A stretch of DNA of 64,000 nt from Sulfitobacter sp. DFL-14. GTDB taxonomy: Bacteria > Pseudomonadota > Alphaproteobacteria > Rhodobacterales > Rhodobacteraceae. Position 1 is the stretch's first letter; each line of letters begins with the position of its first letter. Made by a program: the position numbers and the translations under genes. The notes under the pieces were generated by a model. It had not been told where the DNA came from. It searched no databases and saw only the letters and a list, made by a program, of their open reading frames with translations. Of the stretch, positions 29,805 to 39,302 are shown piece by piece. The DNA is taken from assembly GCF_003335585.1 (NCBI RefSeq), contig NZ_QBFD01000016.1, positions 8,930 through 72,929 of the forward strand, read 5' to 3'.

Positions 29805-30950
29805 TCACATCGCCTCCAGCACCGCCCGCGCGGCGCGCAGGCCCGGTGCCTCGCCGCCTTTGCCCAGACGCTCCATGGTCAGCGCCATTGCGGCCTGCTG
29901 CGCCTCCGGATTGGCCAGCACCGCCTGCAAGCCTTCGGCAATGCCCTCCGCCGTGCAGTCGGGGCCAAGGTATTCCGGCACCACACGGGTGTCGCTGACC
30001 AGATTGACCAGCGTCACCGTGTCGATCAGCGCAATCGCCTTGACGATGCGGAAGGTCAGCCAGTTCACCCGGTATCCGATCACCATCGGAGTGCCCGCTG
30101 CCGCCAGCTCCAGCGATACGGTGCCCGAGGCCGCCAGCGCCGCATCGGCTGCACGGAAGGCCGCGCGCTTGCGTGCCCTGGCATCCCCACCGTCGCGCGG
30201 GTCCAGCACCAGCGGGTCACCGGGCCAATCCGCCACTGCCGCGCGCACCTCGTCAGCAACCGACACTGCGGCGGGCACGACCACGCGCATCTGCGGACGG
30301 CGCGCCAGCAGCAGCCCCAGGGCATCGCCGAACACCGGGCCAAGGCGCGCCACCTCTGCCTTGCGCGAGCCCGGCAGAACCAGGAGGAAAGGTGCGTCAC
30401 CAATGCCGCTTTCGACGCGAAAGGCGTCGACCTCCTCATCCGTCGCAACGGGATCGGTAACCACCGGATGGCCGACAAAATCGCAAGCCATGCCCGCAGC
30501 CTGCATCAGGGGTGGCTCGAAGGGCAGCAGCGCCAGCACATGGTCGATGTATTTCGCCATATGGGCCGCCCGGCCGGGCCGCCATGCCCAGACCGAAGGT
30601 GCCACGTAATGCACCGTCCGGATGTTGCTTTGCGCCTTCACCAGCTTTGCGACGCGCAGGGAAAAATCGGGGCTGTCGATGGTGATCATCACATCGGGCT
30701 GCATTTGCAGCACCGCGTCAGCCGTCTGACGTATCCGCGCCTTGAGCGACCGGTATTTGGGCAGGATTTCCGCCAGCCCCATGATGCTGAGCTCGGCCAT
30801 GTCGAACTGGCTTTGCAGGCCTTCGGCGGTCATTTCAGGCCCGCCGACCCCTTCAAACGTCACATCCGGGCGCAGCGCCTTCAATCCGGCCATCAAGGCA
30901 CCGCCCAGCTTGTCGCCCGAAGGTTCGCCGGCAAGAATGAAGACTTTCAC
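29805..30950 (-). CDS. lpxB: Lipid-A-disaccharide synthase
   Basis: GT-B fold glycosyltransferase that joins UDP-2,3-diacylglucosamine and lipid X into the lipid A disaccharide at the inner membrane. 381 residues. Blocks FILAGEPSGDKLGGAL, GVGGPEMTAEGLQS, YVAPSVWAWRPGRA, PFEPPLM and LVLPGSRKAEV are diagnostic. The GTG start overlaps the lpxI stop (GTGA); an ATG eight codons earlier lies within lpxI. Last gene of the envelope cluster. Confidence 0.97.
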   Translation of the reverse strand: MKVFILAGEPSGDKLGGALMAGLKALRPDVTFEGVGGPEMTAEGLQSQFDMAELSIMGLAEILPKYRSLKARIRQTADAVLQMQPDVMITIDSPDFSLRVAKLVKAQSNIRTVHYVAPSVWAWRPGRAAHMAKYIDHVLALLPFEPPLMQAAGMACDFVGHPVVTDPVATDEEVDAFRVESGIGDAPFLLVLPGSRKAEVARLGPVFGDALGLLLARRPQMRVVVPAAVSVADEVRAAVADWPGDPLVLDPRDGGDARARKRAAFRAADAALAASGTVSLELAAAGTPMVIGYRVNWLTFRIVKAIALIDTVTLVNLVSDTRVVPEYLGPDCTAEGIAEGLQAVLANPEAQQAAMALTMERLGKGGEAPGLRAARAVLEAM

Positions 30951-31747
30951 CCCTCGCCCCCACGCCGGGACCACAGGACTAGGCCGAATTCATCGGCCAG
31001 GCGCAGGCATTCCTCGCGGTCCAGCACGATCACATCGCCCGCATCGACGATCACCCCGGCCAGACCGGCGGCATGGGCGGCGCGCAATGTCTCGGGGCCG
31101 ATGGTGGGCATGTCGATCTCGCGGATCTGACCGGTCTTGGGCCCCTTGCAGAGGATCGCGTTCATCTCGCGGGCGCGGGGTGGCAGGGTTTCCAGCAGAT
31201 GCGCCGTGCCGCCCATGGCCTCGACCCCCAGAACCTGTTCCCCCCCGATCACGCAGGCCTGACCGATGTCGAGCGGGGCCAGACCCGCCAGCACCGCCTC
31301 GCCCCGCGCGGCATCGCGGCGCATCTGCGCATCGGGCCAGGCGTCGGACAAGACCCCCGGGAGGGCCACCAGATCAGGCACCAGCATATCGGCGCCCAGA
31401 ACCTCGAACCCGGTCTGTTCGAAAATCTCCTTGATCACCTGCAGGGCCCCATTGTCCCCGGCGGCAAGCGCCTTCTGGAACATCGGGACAAGCGGCTTGG
31501 TCTCGTCATCCAGTTCCGCCGGATCAAGCGCGGGCCGGTCGACGCCACCGCAGAAACAGACCTGCGTCACCCCCCGCTGGCCAAGCTCGATCAGCAGCGA
31601 GCCCAGCGTTTCCAGCCGGAAGGTCAGATCCACCGCCAGAGTGTCCGGCGGCGTGCCTTCCAGCGCGCAGATCAGCGGTGCGCGATCCTGCGCCGCCACA
31701 ACCTGCGCCGGCAGCCTGCCGCGCCCTGCAATCAGCGCCAGTGTCAT
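30947..31747 (-). CDS. lpxI: UDP-2,3-diacylglucosamine pyrophosphatase LpxI
   Basis: Alternative (non-LpxH) enzyme making lipid X, typical of alphaproteobacteria; DUF1009 family, 266 residues. The N-terminal LALIAGRGRLPAQV and the C-terminal KGPKTGQIREIDMPTIGPET, with GVIVDAGDVIVLDRE, match the family. Its ATG overlaps the lpxA stop and its stop overlaps lpxB. Confidence 0.96.
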   Translation of the reverse strand: MTLALIAGRGRLPAQVVAAQDRAPLICALEGTPPDTLAVDLTFRLETLGSLLIELGQRGVTQVCFCGGVDRPALDPAELDDETKPLVPMFQKALAAGDNGALQVIKEIFEQTGFEVLGADMLVPDLVALPGVLSDAWPDAQMRRDAARGEAVLAGLAPLDIGQACVIGGEQVLGVEAMGGTAHLLETLPPRAREMNAILCKGPKTGQIREIDMPTIGPETLRAAHAAGLAGVIVDAGDVIVLDREECLRLADEFGLVLWSRRGGEG

Positions 31748-32526
31748 TTCGGGGTCAGGAAATGGCGGTCGGTCTCGGCGGTGATGAACGCGACGATCCG
31801 GCGCACGTAATCGCTGTCGGTCTCTTCGCCCAGCCGGACGGCACGGTCCTGAAAGGTGCCTTCGCCCTGTGCCAGCATCTGGTAAGCCGCCCGGAGCGCG
31901 GTGATATCGGCACGTGACACGCCCTTGCGTTTCAGACCGATCAGGTTCAGCCCTTCCAATTCGCCCTTGGGGGCCTGCACAAGGCCATAGGGGATGACGT
32001 CATTGGTGATCTTGGTCATCGCGCCGATGATGGCACCACGGCCCAGGCGGACCCATTGATGCACGCCAGAGAGACCGCCGAGGATCACGTCATCCTCAAC
32101 CACGCAATGCCCGGCAAGGCCCGAGTTGTTCACCATCACCACGCGGTCCCCGACGATGCAATCATGGGCCACGTGACAGCCCGCCATGAACAATCCGTCA
32201 TCGCCGACCCGCGTGATGCCGCCGCCCGCATCGGTCCCGCAATTCATCGTCACATGTTCGCGGATGCGGTTACGCTCTCCGATCACAAGGGCTGTCTTTT
32301 CGCCGCGGAATTTCAGATCCTGGGGGATCTCGCCGATCACCGCAAAGGGAAAGATCACGGTGCCTGCCCCGACCACGGTATTGCCGGTGACCACCACATG
32401 ACTTTTCAGGATCACATCCGCCTTCAGCACAACCTCCGGTCCGACCACGCACAAGGGGCCGATCTGCACCGAAGCGTCGATCTGCGCGCCGTCCTCGATG
32501 ATGGCAGAGGGGTGAATATTGCTCAT
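31744..32526 (-). CDS. lpxA: UDP-N-acetylglucosamine acyltransferase
   Basis: First enzyme of lipid A synthesis; acylates UDP-GlcNAc at O-3. 260 residues with a left-handed beta-helix of hexapeptide repeats from [14 protein letters not shown] on. The catalytic His lies in [15 protein letters not shown], followed by [11 protein letters not shown] and [13 protein letters not shown] start at MSNIHP, where ATGA overlaps the fabZ stop; the longer open frame is fabZ shadow. Confidence 0.97.
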   Translation of the reverse strand: MSNIHPSAIIEDGAQIDASVQIGPLCVVGPEVVLKADVILKSHVVVTGNTVVGAGTVIFPFAVIGEIPQDLKFRGEKTALVIGERNRIREHVTMNCGTDAGGGITRVGDDGLFMAGCHVAHDCIVGDRVVMVNNSGLAGHCVVEDDVILGGLSGVHQWVRLGRGAIIGAMTKITNDVIPYGLVQAPKGELEGLNLIGLKRKGVSRADITALRAAYQMLAQGEGTFQDRAVRLGEETDSDYVRRIVAFITAETDRHFLTPK

Positions 32527-32993
32527 GATGCCTCTTTCGAAAGATCGACCATCGCCATGAATTCCGCCTCGGCGGCCATCTCGCCATCGACCGTCGCGAC
32601 CCCGCTGAAACGCCAGATCTTGCCACCCGCCTTGCCGCGCAGGGTCGTGAGGTCCATCCGCAGCACGTCGCCCGGGACCACCTTGCGGCGGAATTTGCAT
32701 TTGTCGATGGACATGAAATAGATCAGCATGTCGCGGTCCACGATATCCAGCGCCACGCCCAGCATGACCCCCGCGGTCTGCGCCATCGCCTCCACGATGG
32801 TGACACCGGGCATGATCGGCGTGCCGGGGAAATGCCCCTGGAAATGCGGTTCGTTCATCGTCACGTTCTTGTAGCCGACAGCGGACGCGGTTCCGTCGAT
32901 CTCTTTTACCTTGTCCACCAGCAGAAACGGATAGCGGTGCGGCAGGATACGCTGGATCATCTGGATGTCAGCGCTTTGTTTTTCTTGGTTCAT
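32523..32993 (-). CDS. fabZ: 3-hydroxyacyl-ACP dehydratase FabZ
   Basis: Hotdog-fold dehydratase of fatty acid elongation, 156 residues. The catalytic His is in [20 protein letters not shown] and the Glu in the same block; [11 protein letters not shown] marks the N-terminal strand. It sits between skp and lpxA. In many proteobacteria lpxD comes between skp and fabZ; here the 65-bp gap leaves no room for it. Confidence 0.97.
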   Translation of the reverse strand: MNQEKQSADIQMIQRILPHRYPFLLVDKVKEIDGTASAVGYKNVTMNEPHFQGHFPGTPIMPGVTIVEAMAQTAGVMLGVALDIVDRDMLIYFMSIDKCKFRRKVVPGDVLRMDLTTLRGKAGGKIWRFSGVATVDGEMAAEAEFMAMVDLSKEAS

Positions 32994-33058
32994 TATATGT
33001 CCTTCGCGTCACGTACCGTACAGGGCTAGCAATTCTGTGGCACTGGGGCAATATCGGC

Positions 33059-33637
33059 TCAGCGGTCTTCCGCACCAGCGCCGTCACCCAATGTTTCATT
33101 CAGCAGCGCAATCGCTTCTTCGGTGATCTCGATCACGGTGGCGCTGGCAAAAACCGACCGCCGCTCAAGGATCACGGCGGCGCCGGCCTCGCGCATCAGC
33201 TGCTCGAACACCGGTGCGGCGGCCTGCTGGAATTTGCCTCTTTCAACGTCAATCTGGGCGCTCAACTCGCGGAATTTGGCATCCTGCGCGGTCCGTGTCT
33301 CTTGTACCTTGGCGTCAAATGCATCCGCCAGGACGCGGAAGGCCTCCGGCGTCATCTGTGCACGCTTTTCGGTCAGCGCGCGTTCCTCGGTTTCAAGCTG
33401 GGCTTCGATCTCGCGGTTTTCGCTTTCCAGCGCCGAGAGCTTTTCACGCTCTTCCGCTGCAACCCTCTTGCCGAAATCGCTTTGCTGGAAGACCCGCTCG
33501 GAATCGATGGTCAGCACCGGGCTGACAACCGACCCCCTTTCGGGCGCAGCTGCCGGACCCGCCGTCGACTGGGCAGCCAAGGGTGCGGCGCAAAGCAGCG
33601 CCAGAACCACCGCCAACTTGCGGGCCACGCGCCCCAT
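33059..33637 (-). CDS. skp: OmpH/Skp-type periplasmic chaperone
   Basis: Exported 192-residue protein with signal peptide (LAVVLALLCAAPLAAQ). The middle is a long charged coiled coil (EEREKLSALESENREIEAQL ... KVQETRTAQDAKFRELSAQI), the Skp tentacle region. The C-terminal SVFASATVIEITEEAIALL belongs to the trimerising core. Skp carries unfolded outer-membrane proteins to BamA, encoded directly upstream; the start lies four bases after the bamA stop. Confidence 0.92.
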   Translation of the reverse strand: MGRVARKLAVVLALLCAAPLAAQSTAGPAAAPERGSVVSPVLTIDSERVFQQSDFGKRVAAEEREKLSALESENREIEAQLETEERALTEKRAQMTPEAFRVLADAFDAKVQETRTAQDAKFRELSAQIDVERGKFQQAAAPVFEQLMREAGAAVILERRSVFASATVIEITEEAIALLNETLGDGAGAEDR

Positions 33638-33641
33638 CACA

Positions 33642-35999
33642 TCAGAATTCTGTGCGCAGGGTGATCTCAAAGCTTTGTTCTTTGTCGTAGACTTCTTTCT
33701 TGAGCGCTTTTGAGAAGTTGAACTGCAGTGGACCCACCGGCGTGTTCCAGAACAGCGACACACCAACAACATGGCGGAAGGAACCGCTTTCGCCGACAAC
33801 GGTGCCACCGTTCAGGTTTACATCGCTGAGATCCCACAGGTTGCCCACGTCATAGAACAGGCCACCGGTAACGCCGTATTCTTCGGGCAGACCCAGCGGG
33901 AATCCGACGTCAAAGCGCGCCGCGAGATAGAAGTTTCCGCCCAGTGGATCGTTTGCCGTGCCGCCAATATCCCTTGGGCCAATTCCTCCGGGCTCAAACC
34001 CGCGCATCATGGAAGGCAGCAGAATAAAGCGGTCGGTTATCCGGTTGTTGCCGCTGTTCCACGCCAATGCCCCGCCTTCAAGTGTCGCCCTCAAAGTGAT
34101 TTCTTCGTTGAACACCTTTTTTTCGCCGACGGCTTTCGCGGTCGTCTTGATGAACTTGTTGTCACCGCCCAGACCGGCGAAATCCTGACTGAACTGAAGC
34201 AATACGCCTGAAGTCGGATCAAGCCCGGCGAGCCGCGTGTCATAGGTGTATTCATACCCCAGTGCAGAGGAAAACAGCGCCCCTGCATCGATGTCATCCT
34301 GAAGGGTCAAACCATTGTTCGGCGTATTACGCGCGATCATTTCCATCTCTTGGGCTGAATAGCGCACCTGCAACCGGCTGTTTTCGGACAGCGGAAACGT
34401 CAGCGACGGACGGAAGATCAGTCGTTTGGTATTGAAGGACGAGAACGATGAATTTGTTTCGGCATAGTCCAGGGTCAGCCCGAACGCCAGATCCCGGCCC
34501 AGCAGCCGGGGCTCCACAAAGTTGATGCCATAACGCGTTGCGGTCTCGGCGGTGGAAATCGACAGCGACAACTTCTGGCCCCGTCCAAGGAAGTTGTCTT
34601 CAGCAAAGCTGACCGCAACCCCGACACCGTCATTGTTCGAAAACGACCCACCAAAGTTGAGCGAGCCCGTCGGCTTTTCCTCGACATCCACGTCGACAAC
34701 GACCTGTTCGCCGCTGCTGCCTTCGCGGGCGTTGACTTCGGCGGTCTCAAAATACCCCAGCGCGCGGATGCGTTCTGCGGCCTGACGAATTTCGCGCGGA
34801 TTGAAGGGATCGCCTTCGACGCTGTCGAATTCGCGACGGATCACTTGGTCAAGCGTGGTTGTATTGCCTTCGATGTCAATCCGCTCGACAAAGACGCGGG
34901 GGCCCCTGCTGAGCACATAAGTCACGTCCAGTGTCAGGTCGCGGTCGTTGCGGTCAATCCGAGGCTCGACGCGCATGAAATCCACGCCATCGCGGATCGC
35001 CTGACGTTCCAGTCGGGAGATGTCGGTCTCGATCAAGGTCGGCGAATAGACAACGCCGGGGCGGATTTTCACGATATCCCGGTAGGTGCCGGCATCGACA
35101 CCGTTCATTTCGGACACGACATTGACCGCCCCGAATTTGAATTGCTGGCCTTCGGTGATGTTATAGGACACGAAATAGCCGTCACGCTCTTCGGTCAGTT
35201 CGCCATTCACGGCCGTCGTGCGCATATCGACATAGCCGCGTGAAAAGTAGAAATCGCTCAGCAATTGTTTGTCGACCTCAATGCGGCCCTCAACGAACGT
35301 GTCGCGCTTGACCAGACGGCGGAACAGGCCCGCTTGTTTGGTGCCCAGCACGCGCCGCAGGCGGCGATCGGAATACTTGCGGTTCCCGACAAAGCTCAGC
35401 CGCTCGATCTCGACGTTGTCGCCTTCGAAGATTTCGAACACGAGGTCGACGCGGTTCTGGTCGCGGCGGATGATGCGCGGCTCGACCCTGGCGGAAAGGC
35501 GACCCTCGTTGCTGTAGGCTTCGGCAATGGCCGCGGCGTCGGCCTCGGCCTGTGTCGGATTGAAGACACGGCGTTCCTGCGATTTGACGATCTGCGTCAG
35601 CACCTCGTCCTTGATACGCCGGTTGCCTTCAAAGCTGACCCGGTTCAGCGTCGGCAGTTCCGTCACCGTAATGACAAGCGTGCCGCCGCGTGGCTCTATC
35701 GCAACGGATTCGAACAGGCCCGAATTCTGGAGCGCCTGATATGCGTCGTTCAACTGGCCGCCGCTGATTGCCTGACCGCGCCTGATTCCGGCCCGGGCGA
35801 TAATGGCGCTGTCGCCGATCCGCTCGTTCCCGTTGATCACGACCGAATTGAAACGGTACTCTTGCGCGGTCAATTCCGCTGCTGGCGCCATCCAAGCCGC
35901 TGACAACAGTGCATAAACCGATGCACCCCGCAAAAACGCACCTACACGCCCTGCCCTTGTCTGCTTTTCAGGACCACCGCCCTTAGTCCTCAGTCTCAT
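33642..35999 (-). CDS. bamA: Outer-membrane assembly factor BamA
   Basis: Essential Omp85 protein that inserts beta-barrels into the outer membrane; 785 residues. A signal peptide (near residues 20-46) is followed by five POTRA domains (about 48-440) and a 16-strand barrel ending in phenylalanine (FEITLRTEF). Family blocks include GSFSNNDGVGVAVSFAEDNF, SALGYEYTYDTR, and the lid-lock motif in FEPGGIGPRD. An unusually long Arg/Lys-rich start precedes the hydrophobic core of the signal, so translation could begin a little later. Confidence 0.97.
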   Translation of the reverse strand: MRLRTKGGGPEKQTRAGRVGAFLRGASVYALLSAAWMAPAAELTAQEYRFNSVVINGNERIGDSAIIARAGIRRGQAISGGQLNDAYQALQNSGLFESVAIEPRGGTLVITVTELPTLNRVSFEGNRRIKDEVLTQIVKSQERRVFNPTQAEADAAAIAEAYSNEGRLSARVEPRIIRRDQNRVDLVFEIFEGDNVEIERLSFVGNRKYSDRRLRRVLGTKQAGLFRRLVKRDTFVEGRIEVDKQLLSDFYFSRGYVDMRTTAVNGELTEERDGYFVSYNITEGQQFKFGAVNVVSEMNGVDAGTYRDIVKIRPGVVYSPTLIETDISRLERQAIRDGVDFMRVEPRIDRNDRDLTLDVTYVLSRGPRVFVERIDIEGNTTTLDQVIRREFDSVEGDPFNPREIRQAAERIRALGYFETAEVNAREGSSGEQVVVDVDVEEKPTGSLNFGGSFSNNDGVGVAVSFAEDNFLGRGQKLSLSISTAETATRYGINFVEPRLLGRDLAFGLTLDYAETNSSFSSFNTKRLIFRPSLTFPLSENSRLQVRYSAQEMEMIARNTPNNGLTLQDDIDAGALFSSALGYEYTYDTRLAGLDPTSGVLLQFSQDFAGLGGDNKFIKTTAKAVGEKKVFNEEITLRATLEGGALAWNSGNNRITDRFILLPSMMRGFEPGGIGPRDIGGTANDPLGGNFYLAARFDVGFPLGLPEEYGVTGGLFYDVGNLWDLSDVNLNGGTVVGESGSFRHVVGVSLFWNTPVGPLQFNFSKALKKEVYDKEQSFEITLRTEF

Positions 36000-36073
36000 G
36001 GTTCAAACCCAATTTTGCGACATCATTGGAAACCTGAGTACGTAGATTATCCGCCTTTGTCAAAAGCACAGCA

Positions 36074-36104
36074 CCAAAAAATGCACCACATCATGCAGTG
36101 CATT
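36074..36104 (-). terminator. Terminator of the 41-codon gene upstream of bamA
   Basis: On the minus strand, AATGCAC and GTGCATT pair around an 11-base loop (36080-36104) and are followed by TTTTTT. It begins 40 bp after the small gene's stop and 75 bp before bamA. Confidence 0.72.
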
Positions 36105-36143
36105 TCAAAGTTGTAACATCATTCAGTGGTGGGAGGGACGAGC

Positions 36144-36269
36144 TCAGAGAGACCCGACGTAGGCACCGGCCGCAAGAGCGAGCACAATTGTGCTGACATA
36201 AAGCGCGCGGTCCCAGTTAAGATCCATCAAAAGGCTCAGGCCGCGATAGGAACGTTGAATGGCTTGCAT
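36144..36269 (-). CDS. Small single-span membrane protein (41 residues)
   Basis: A gene below usual size cut-offs. It reads MQAIQRSYRGLSLLMDLNWD and then a hydrophobic segment (ALYVSTIVLALAAGAYVGSL) ending at the stop. AAAGGA lies seven bases before the ATG and a terminator follows. I think similar short proteins with a LNWDR-x-LY core occur in Rhodobacterales, though I cannot search. Function unknown; the position between ridA and bamA and the membrane helix give no firm hint. Confidence 0.75.
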   Translation of the reverse strand: MQAIQRSYRGLSLLMDLNWDRALYVSTIVLALAAGAYVGSL

Positions 36270-36372
36270 GGGGCATTCCTTTGATTGCCCAATACACTTA
36301 ACAGACGAATATGACCCGATTTGGGCGAATTATGGCCTTTTCAAGGCATATGAAAATCGCAAAGGAAAGCCT

Positions 36373-36765
36373 GTGGCAAAACATGCATTGATACCACCTC
36401 AGGTCCAGGCCGCCGCCGAGGCGCTGCAGATGTCACCCGGCATTGTCTCCGGCAACCTGATCTTTCTCACCGGCACCACCGGTTCGGGGCCAGATGGCCA
36501 AATGCCCGCCTCTGCCGAGGCGCAGTTTCACGCGGCATTCGAAAAGATCGGCTTTGTTCTGGGCCATGCCGGTGTCGATCTGAATGCCGTGGTGGAGATG
36601 ACCAGCTATCACATCGGCCTGCGCGACCACTTTGATCTATTCGACAAGGTCCGGCGCGACGTCTTTGCCGCGCCCTACCCGGCCTGGACGGCTGTGGAGG
36701 TGGCAGGCATCCGGCGTCCCGGCGCTGTTGTGGAAATCAGGATCATCGCGTCACTGGAAGGCTGA
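36373..36765 (+). CDS. RidA/YjgF-family protein
   Basis: A 130-residue protein of the Rid superfamily, whose archetype deaminates reactive enamine/imine intermediates of PLP enzymes. Blocks SPGIVSGNLIFLTGTTG, EKIGFVLGHAGVDLNAVVEM and YPAWTAVEVAGI fit, but the Arg of RidA's active site (usually in an IEI/ARxxLP-type C-terminus) is not obvious, so it may be a Rid2-7 type. I choose GTG behind AAAGGAAAG; an upstream ATG frame of 38 codons looks non-coding and overlaps the small gene antisense. Confidence 0.85.
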   Translation: MAKHALIPPQVQAAAEALQMSPGIVSGNLIFLTGTTGSGPDGQMPASAEAQFHAAFEKIGFVLGHAGVDLNAVVEMTSYHIGLRDHFDLFDKVRRDVFAAPYPAWTAVEVAGIRRPGAVVEIRIIASLEG

Positions 36766-36769
36766 AGAC

Positions 36770-38119
36770 CTAGGGACAGAACAGGTCATTCCCCAGCGCA
36801 AAGACCATCAGCGACAGCACCAGCGCCAGACCGATGGTCATCAGGATGCGCAGCGCGCCGTCGCTGGGCGGTTTGCCGGTCACGGCCTCATAGGCATAAA
36901 AGGTCAGATGGCCCCCATCCAGCGCAGGGATCGGGAACAGGTTCAAAAGCCCCACCGCCGTGCTGAGCACCGCTATGAAATAGATGAAGGACGTTGCGCC
37001 CTGGCTGGCCATGGCGCCGGAGGCCTGGGCAATGCCCACCGGGCCACTGAGGTTGCAGGTGCTGATGTTGCCGATCACCATCTGTTTCAGGCCCGAGATC
37101 GAGCCGGTGATGATCCGCCAGGTATTGGCGACACCCGCTGTCAGCGCCTGCCCCACACCTGGCGTTTCCGTCGCCGGGGCAAAGGACATGCCCCCCGCGA
37201 TCCCGATCCGCAGGTTGCGCTTGAAGGTGCCGTCGGGCTGGGGCTCATCCGTGGCCTTGGGCGTCATGGTGAAATCCAGCGTCTCGCCCCGGCGCCAGAC
37301 GGTCAGCGCCAGCGCCGCCCCGTCGGACTCCTCGACCGCATTCTTGAGCTGGTCAAAGGCGAATACCGGCTCCGCATCGATGGCGGTAATCACATCACCC
37401 GCTTTCAGCCCGGCCTCATAGGCGGCGGTCTGCGGCAAGACCTGATTGACCAGCGGCGGCAGGATATAGGGCCCTTCCACGCTTTGCTCGGTGCCGTTGC
37501 GGATGACGTCATAGGTCAGTTCCGGCACCATCGGCAGGTTGTCGAAGAAGGCGCCATAGGCCGCGGCATCGTTTTGCGGCAGCGCTGTGCCGTTGATCCC
37601 CAGAATCTCGTCGCCCGGTTCCAGCCCGCGCTCTGCCTGCGGCATCGGGCGCAGTTCGCCCACGGTCAGCGGGGTCCGTTCCACGCCGGTGGTATAGGCC
37701 ACGGCAAAGAAGATCAGAATGGACATGGCAAAATTGAACGCAGGCCCGGCGGCAACGGTCAACGTGCGCGCCCAAAGCGGCGCGCCATGCATCGTGTGGC
37801 GCAGCGCGGCCGGGTCGTGGGCCACCGCCTCCATCGCGGTTTCATCCTTGCCGGAGGCCGCGTTCGCATCGCCCGCGAATTTCACGTAACCGCCAAAGGG
37901 CAGCGCCGCGACCTGCCATTTTGTGCCGCGCCGGTCCATGCCGGACCACAGGACCGGGCCGAAGCCCAGGCTGAACACATCCGCCTTGATCCCGCACCAG
38001 CGCCCGACAATGTAATGGCCGTATTCGTGGATCGCGACGATCACCGACAGCGCCACGACAAAAGCCAGCAACGTCCAGATCAAACCGCCAAATTGCGGTA
38101 TCAGCCCCATAATATCCAA
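36770..38119 (-). CDS. rseP: Site-2 protease RseP
   Basis: Intramembrane zinc metalloprotease (449 residues) that cleaves anti-sigma factors and signal-peptide remnants. The zinc motif HEYGH is at 31-35 in the first membrane span and the third ligand is in FPIPALDGGH near the end. PDZ sequences lie between (LEPGDEILGINGTALP and LKAGDVITAIDAEPVF). It follows dxr by four bases and belongs to the frr-to-bamA series. Confidence 0.96.
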   Translation of the reverse strand: MDIMGLIPQFGGLIWTLLAFVVALSVIVAIHEYGHYIVGRWCGIKADVFSLGFGPVLWSGMDRRGTKWQVAALPFGGYVKFAGDANAASGKDETAMEAVAHDPAALRHTMHGAPLWARTLTVAAGPAFNFAMSILIFFAVAYTTGVERTPLTVGELRPMPQAERGLEPGDEILGINGTALPQNDAAAYGAFFDNLPMVPELTYDVIRNGTEQSVEGPYILPPLVNQVLPQTAAYEAGLKAGDVITAIDAEPVFAFDQLKNAVEESDGAALALTVWRRGETLDFTMTPKATDEPQPDGTFKRNLRIGIAGGMSFAPATETPGVGQALTAGVANTWRIITGSISGLKQMVIGNISTCNLSGPVGIAQASGAMASQGATSFIYFIAVLSTAVGLLNLFPIPALDGGHLTFYAYEAVTGKPPSDGALRILMTIGLALVLSLMVFALGNDLFCP

Positions 38120-38123
38120 AACG

Positions 38124-39299
38124 TTACCCTGCTCTTTTATCTATCGCGGCTTTTGCCGCCTTACGTGCCAGATGGTCAACCCGCAGGACGTTATCAAGTG
38201 TCATCGTGGCACCAATAAGACCATCTGACGCAGTTTTGTCTTCAAGGGTCTGCGCCACCACGTCCGCCATGGCAGTGAAACCGACCCGTCCCGCGATGAA
38301 CCCGTCCAGTGCGGTTTCCTTGGCCGCATTGAACACCGTGCCGGTCATGCCGCCCGCTGCAATCGTCTCGCGGGCAAGGCGCAGGGCGGGCCAGCGCTGC
38401 TCGTCCGGGGTGCGGAACTCGAACTGGCCGATGGCAGCAAGGTCCAGCCGTTCGACCGGCAGATGGCGACGCTGTGGGTAATGCAGGGCAAAGCCGATGG
38501 CATGGCGCATGTCCGCCGGGCCCACATGGGCCATCAGCGCACCGTCATGGAACCCCACCAGCGCATGGATCATGGATTGCGGATGGACCAGGACTTCTAT
38601 CTGATCTGGCTGGATGGCGAAAAACTCATGTGTTTCAATGACCTCCATCGCCTTGTTGAACATCGACGCAGAGTCGATGGTGATCCTTTGCCCCATGTCC
38701 CAATTGGGATGGGAGGAGGCCTGCGCCAGCGTTGCCTCTGCCAGTTTCTCAAGCGGCCAGTCGCGGAATGCACCGCCCGACGCGGTGATGATGATCCGTT
38801 CAACCGCTGCCGCATCCTCACCGATCAGCGCCTGGAAGATCGCGGAATGCTCGCTGTCCACCGGCAGGATGCGCGCGCCATGGGTCTGCGCCGTCTCCAG
38901 CATCAGCGCCCCGGCGCAGACCAGCGATTCCTTGTTGGCCAGCGCCAGCGTGGTGCCATGGCGCAGGGCCGCGAGACCCGGCGCCAGCCCTGCCGCGCCG
39001 ACGATGGCGGACATGATCCAGTCGGCCGGACGCGCCGCCGCCTCGCAGATGGCGGTGGCCCCGGCGGCCGCCTGCACGCCGCTGCCCTTCAGCGCGGCAC
39101 GCAGATCGTCCAGCAGATCGTCGCGGGCGGTGACGGCGATATCGGCCTTCAGCTCGATTGCATCACGGGCAAGTTGCCCGATATTGCCCGCCCCGGTCAG
39201 CGCCACCACATCATAATCCAGCGGCGCGCGGCGGATCAGGTCGATGGTGTTCTGGCCAATGGACCCGGTGGCCCCCAGAATCGAGACACGACGGACCAC
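38124..39299 (-). CDS. dxr: 1-deoxy-D-xylulose-5-phosphate reductoisomerase
   Basis: Makes MEP from DXP with NADPH, the committed step of the non-mevalonate isoprenoid route. 391 residues, starting with the Rossmann motif SILGATGSIGQNTIDLI. Metal and substrate sites are in LANKESLVCAG, LPVDSEHSAIFQAL, ITASGGAFRDWP and ASSHPNWDMGQRITIDSASM. The isoprenoid product feeds uppS in the same cluster. Confidence 0.97.
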   Translation of the reverse strand: MVRRVSILGATGSIGQNTIDLIRRAPLDYDVVALTGAGNIGQLARDAIELKADIAVTARDDLLDDLRAALKGSGVQAAAGATAICEAAARPADWIMSAIVGAAGLAPGLAALRHGTTLALANKESLVCAGALMLETAQTHGARILPVDSEHSAIFQALIGEDAAAVERIIITASGGAFRDWPLEKLAEATLAQASSHPNWDMGQRITIDSASMFNKAMEVIETHEFFAIQPDQIEVLVHPQSMIHALVGFHDGALMAHVGPADMRHAIGFALHYPQRRHLPVERLDLAAIGQFEFRTPDEQRWPALRLARETIAAGGMTGTVFNAAKETALDGFIAGRVGFTAMADVVAQTLEDKTASDGLIGATMTLDNVLRVDHLARKAAKAAIDKRAG

Positions 39300-39302
39300 A
39301 GC

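Noticed and set aside
36632..38218. 528-codon plus-strand open frame
   Set aside because: Antisense to rseP; composition is typical of a shadow frame.
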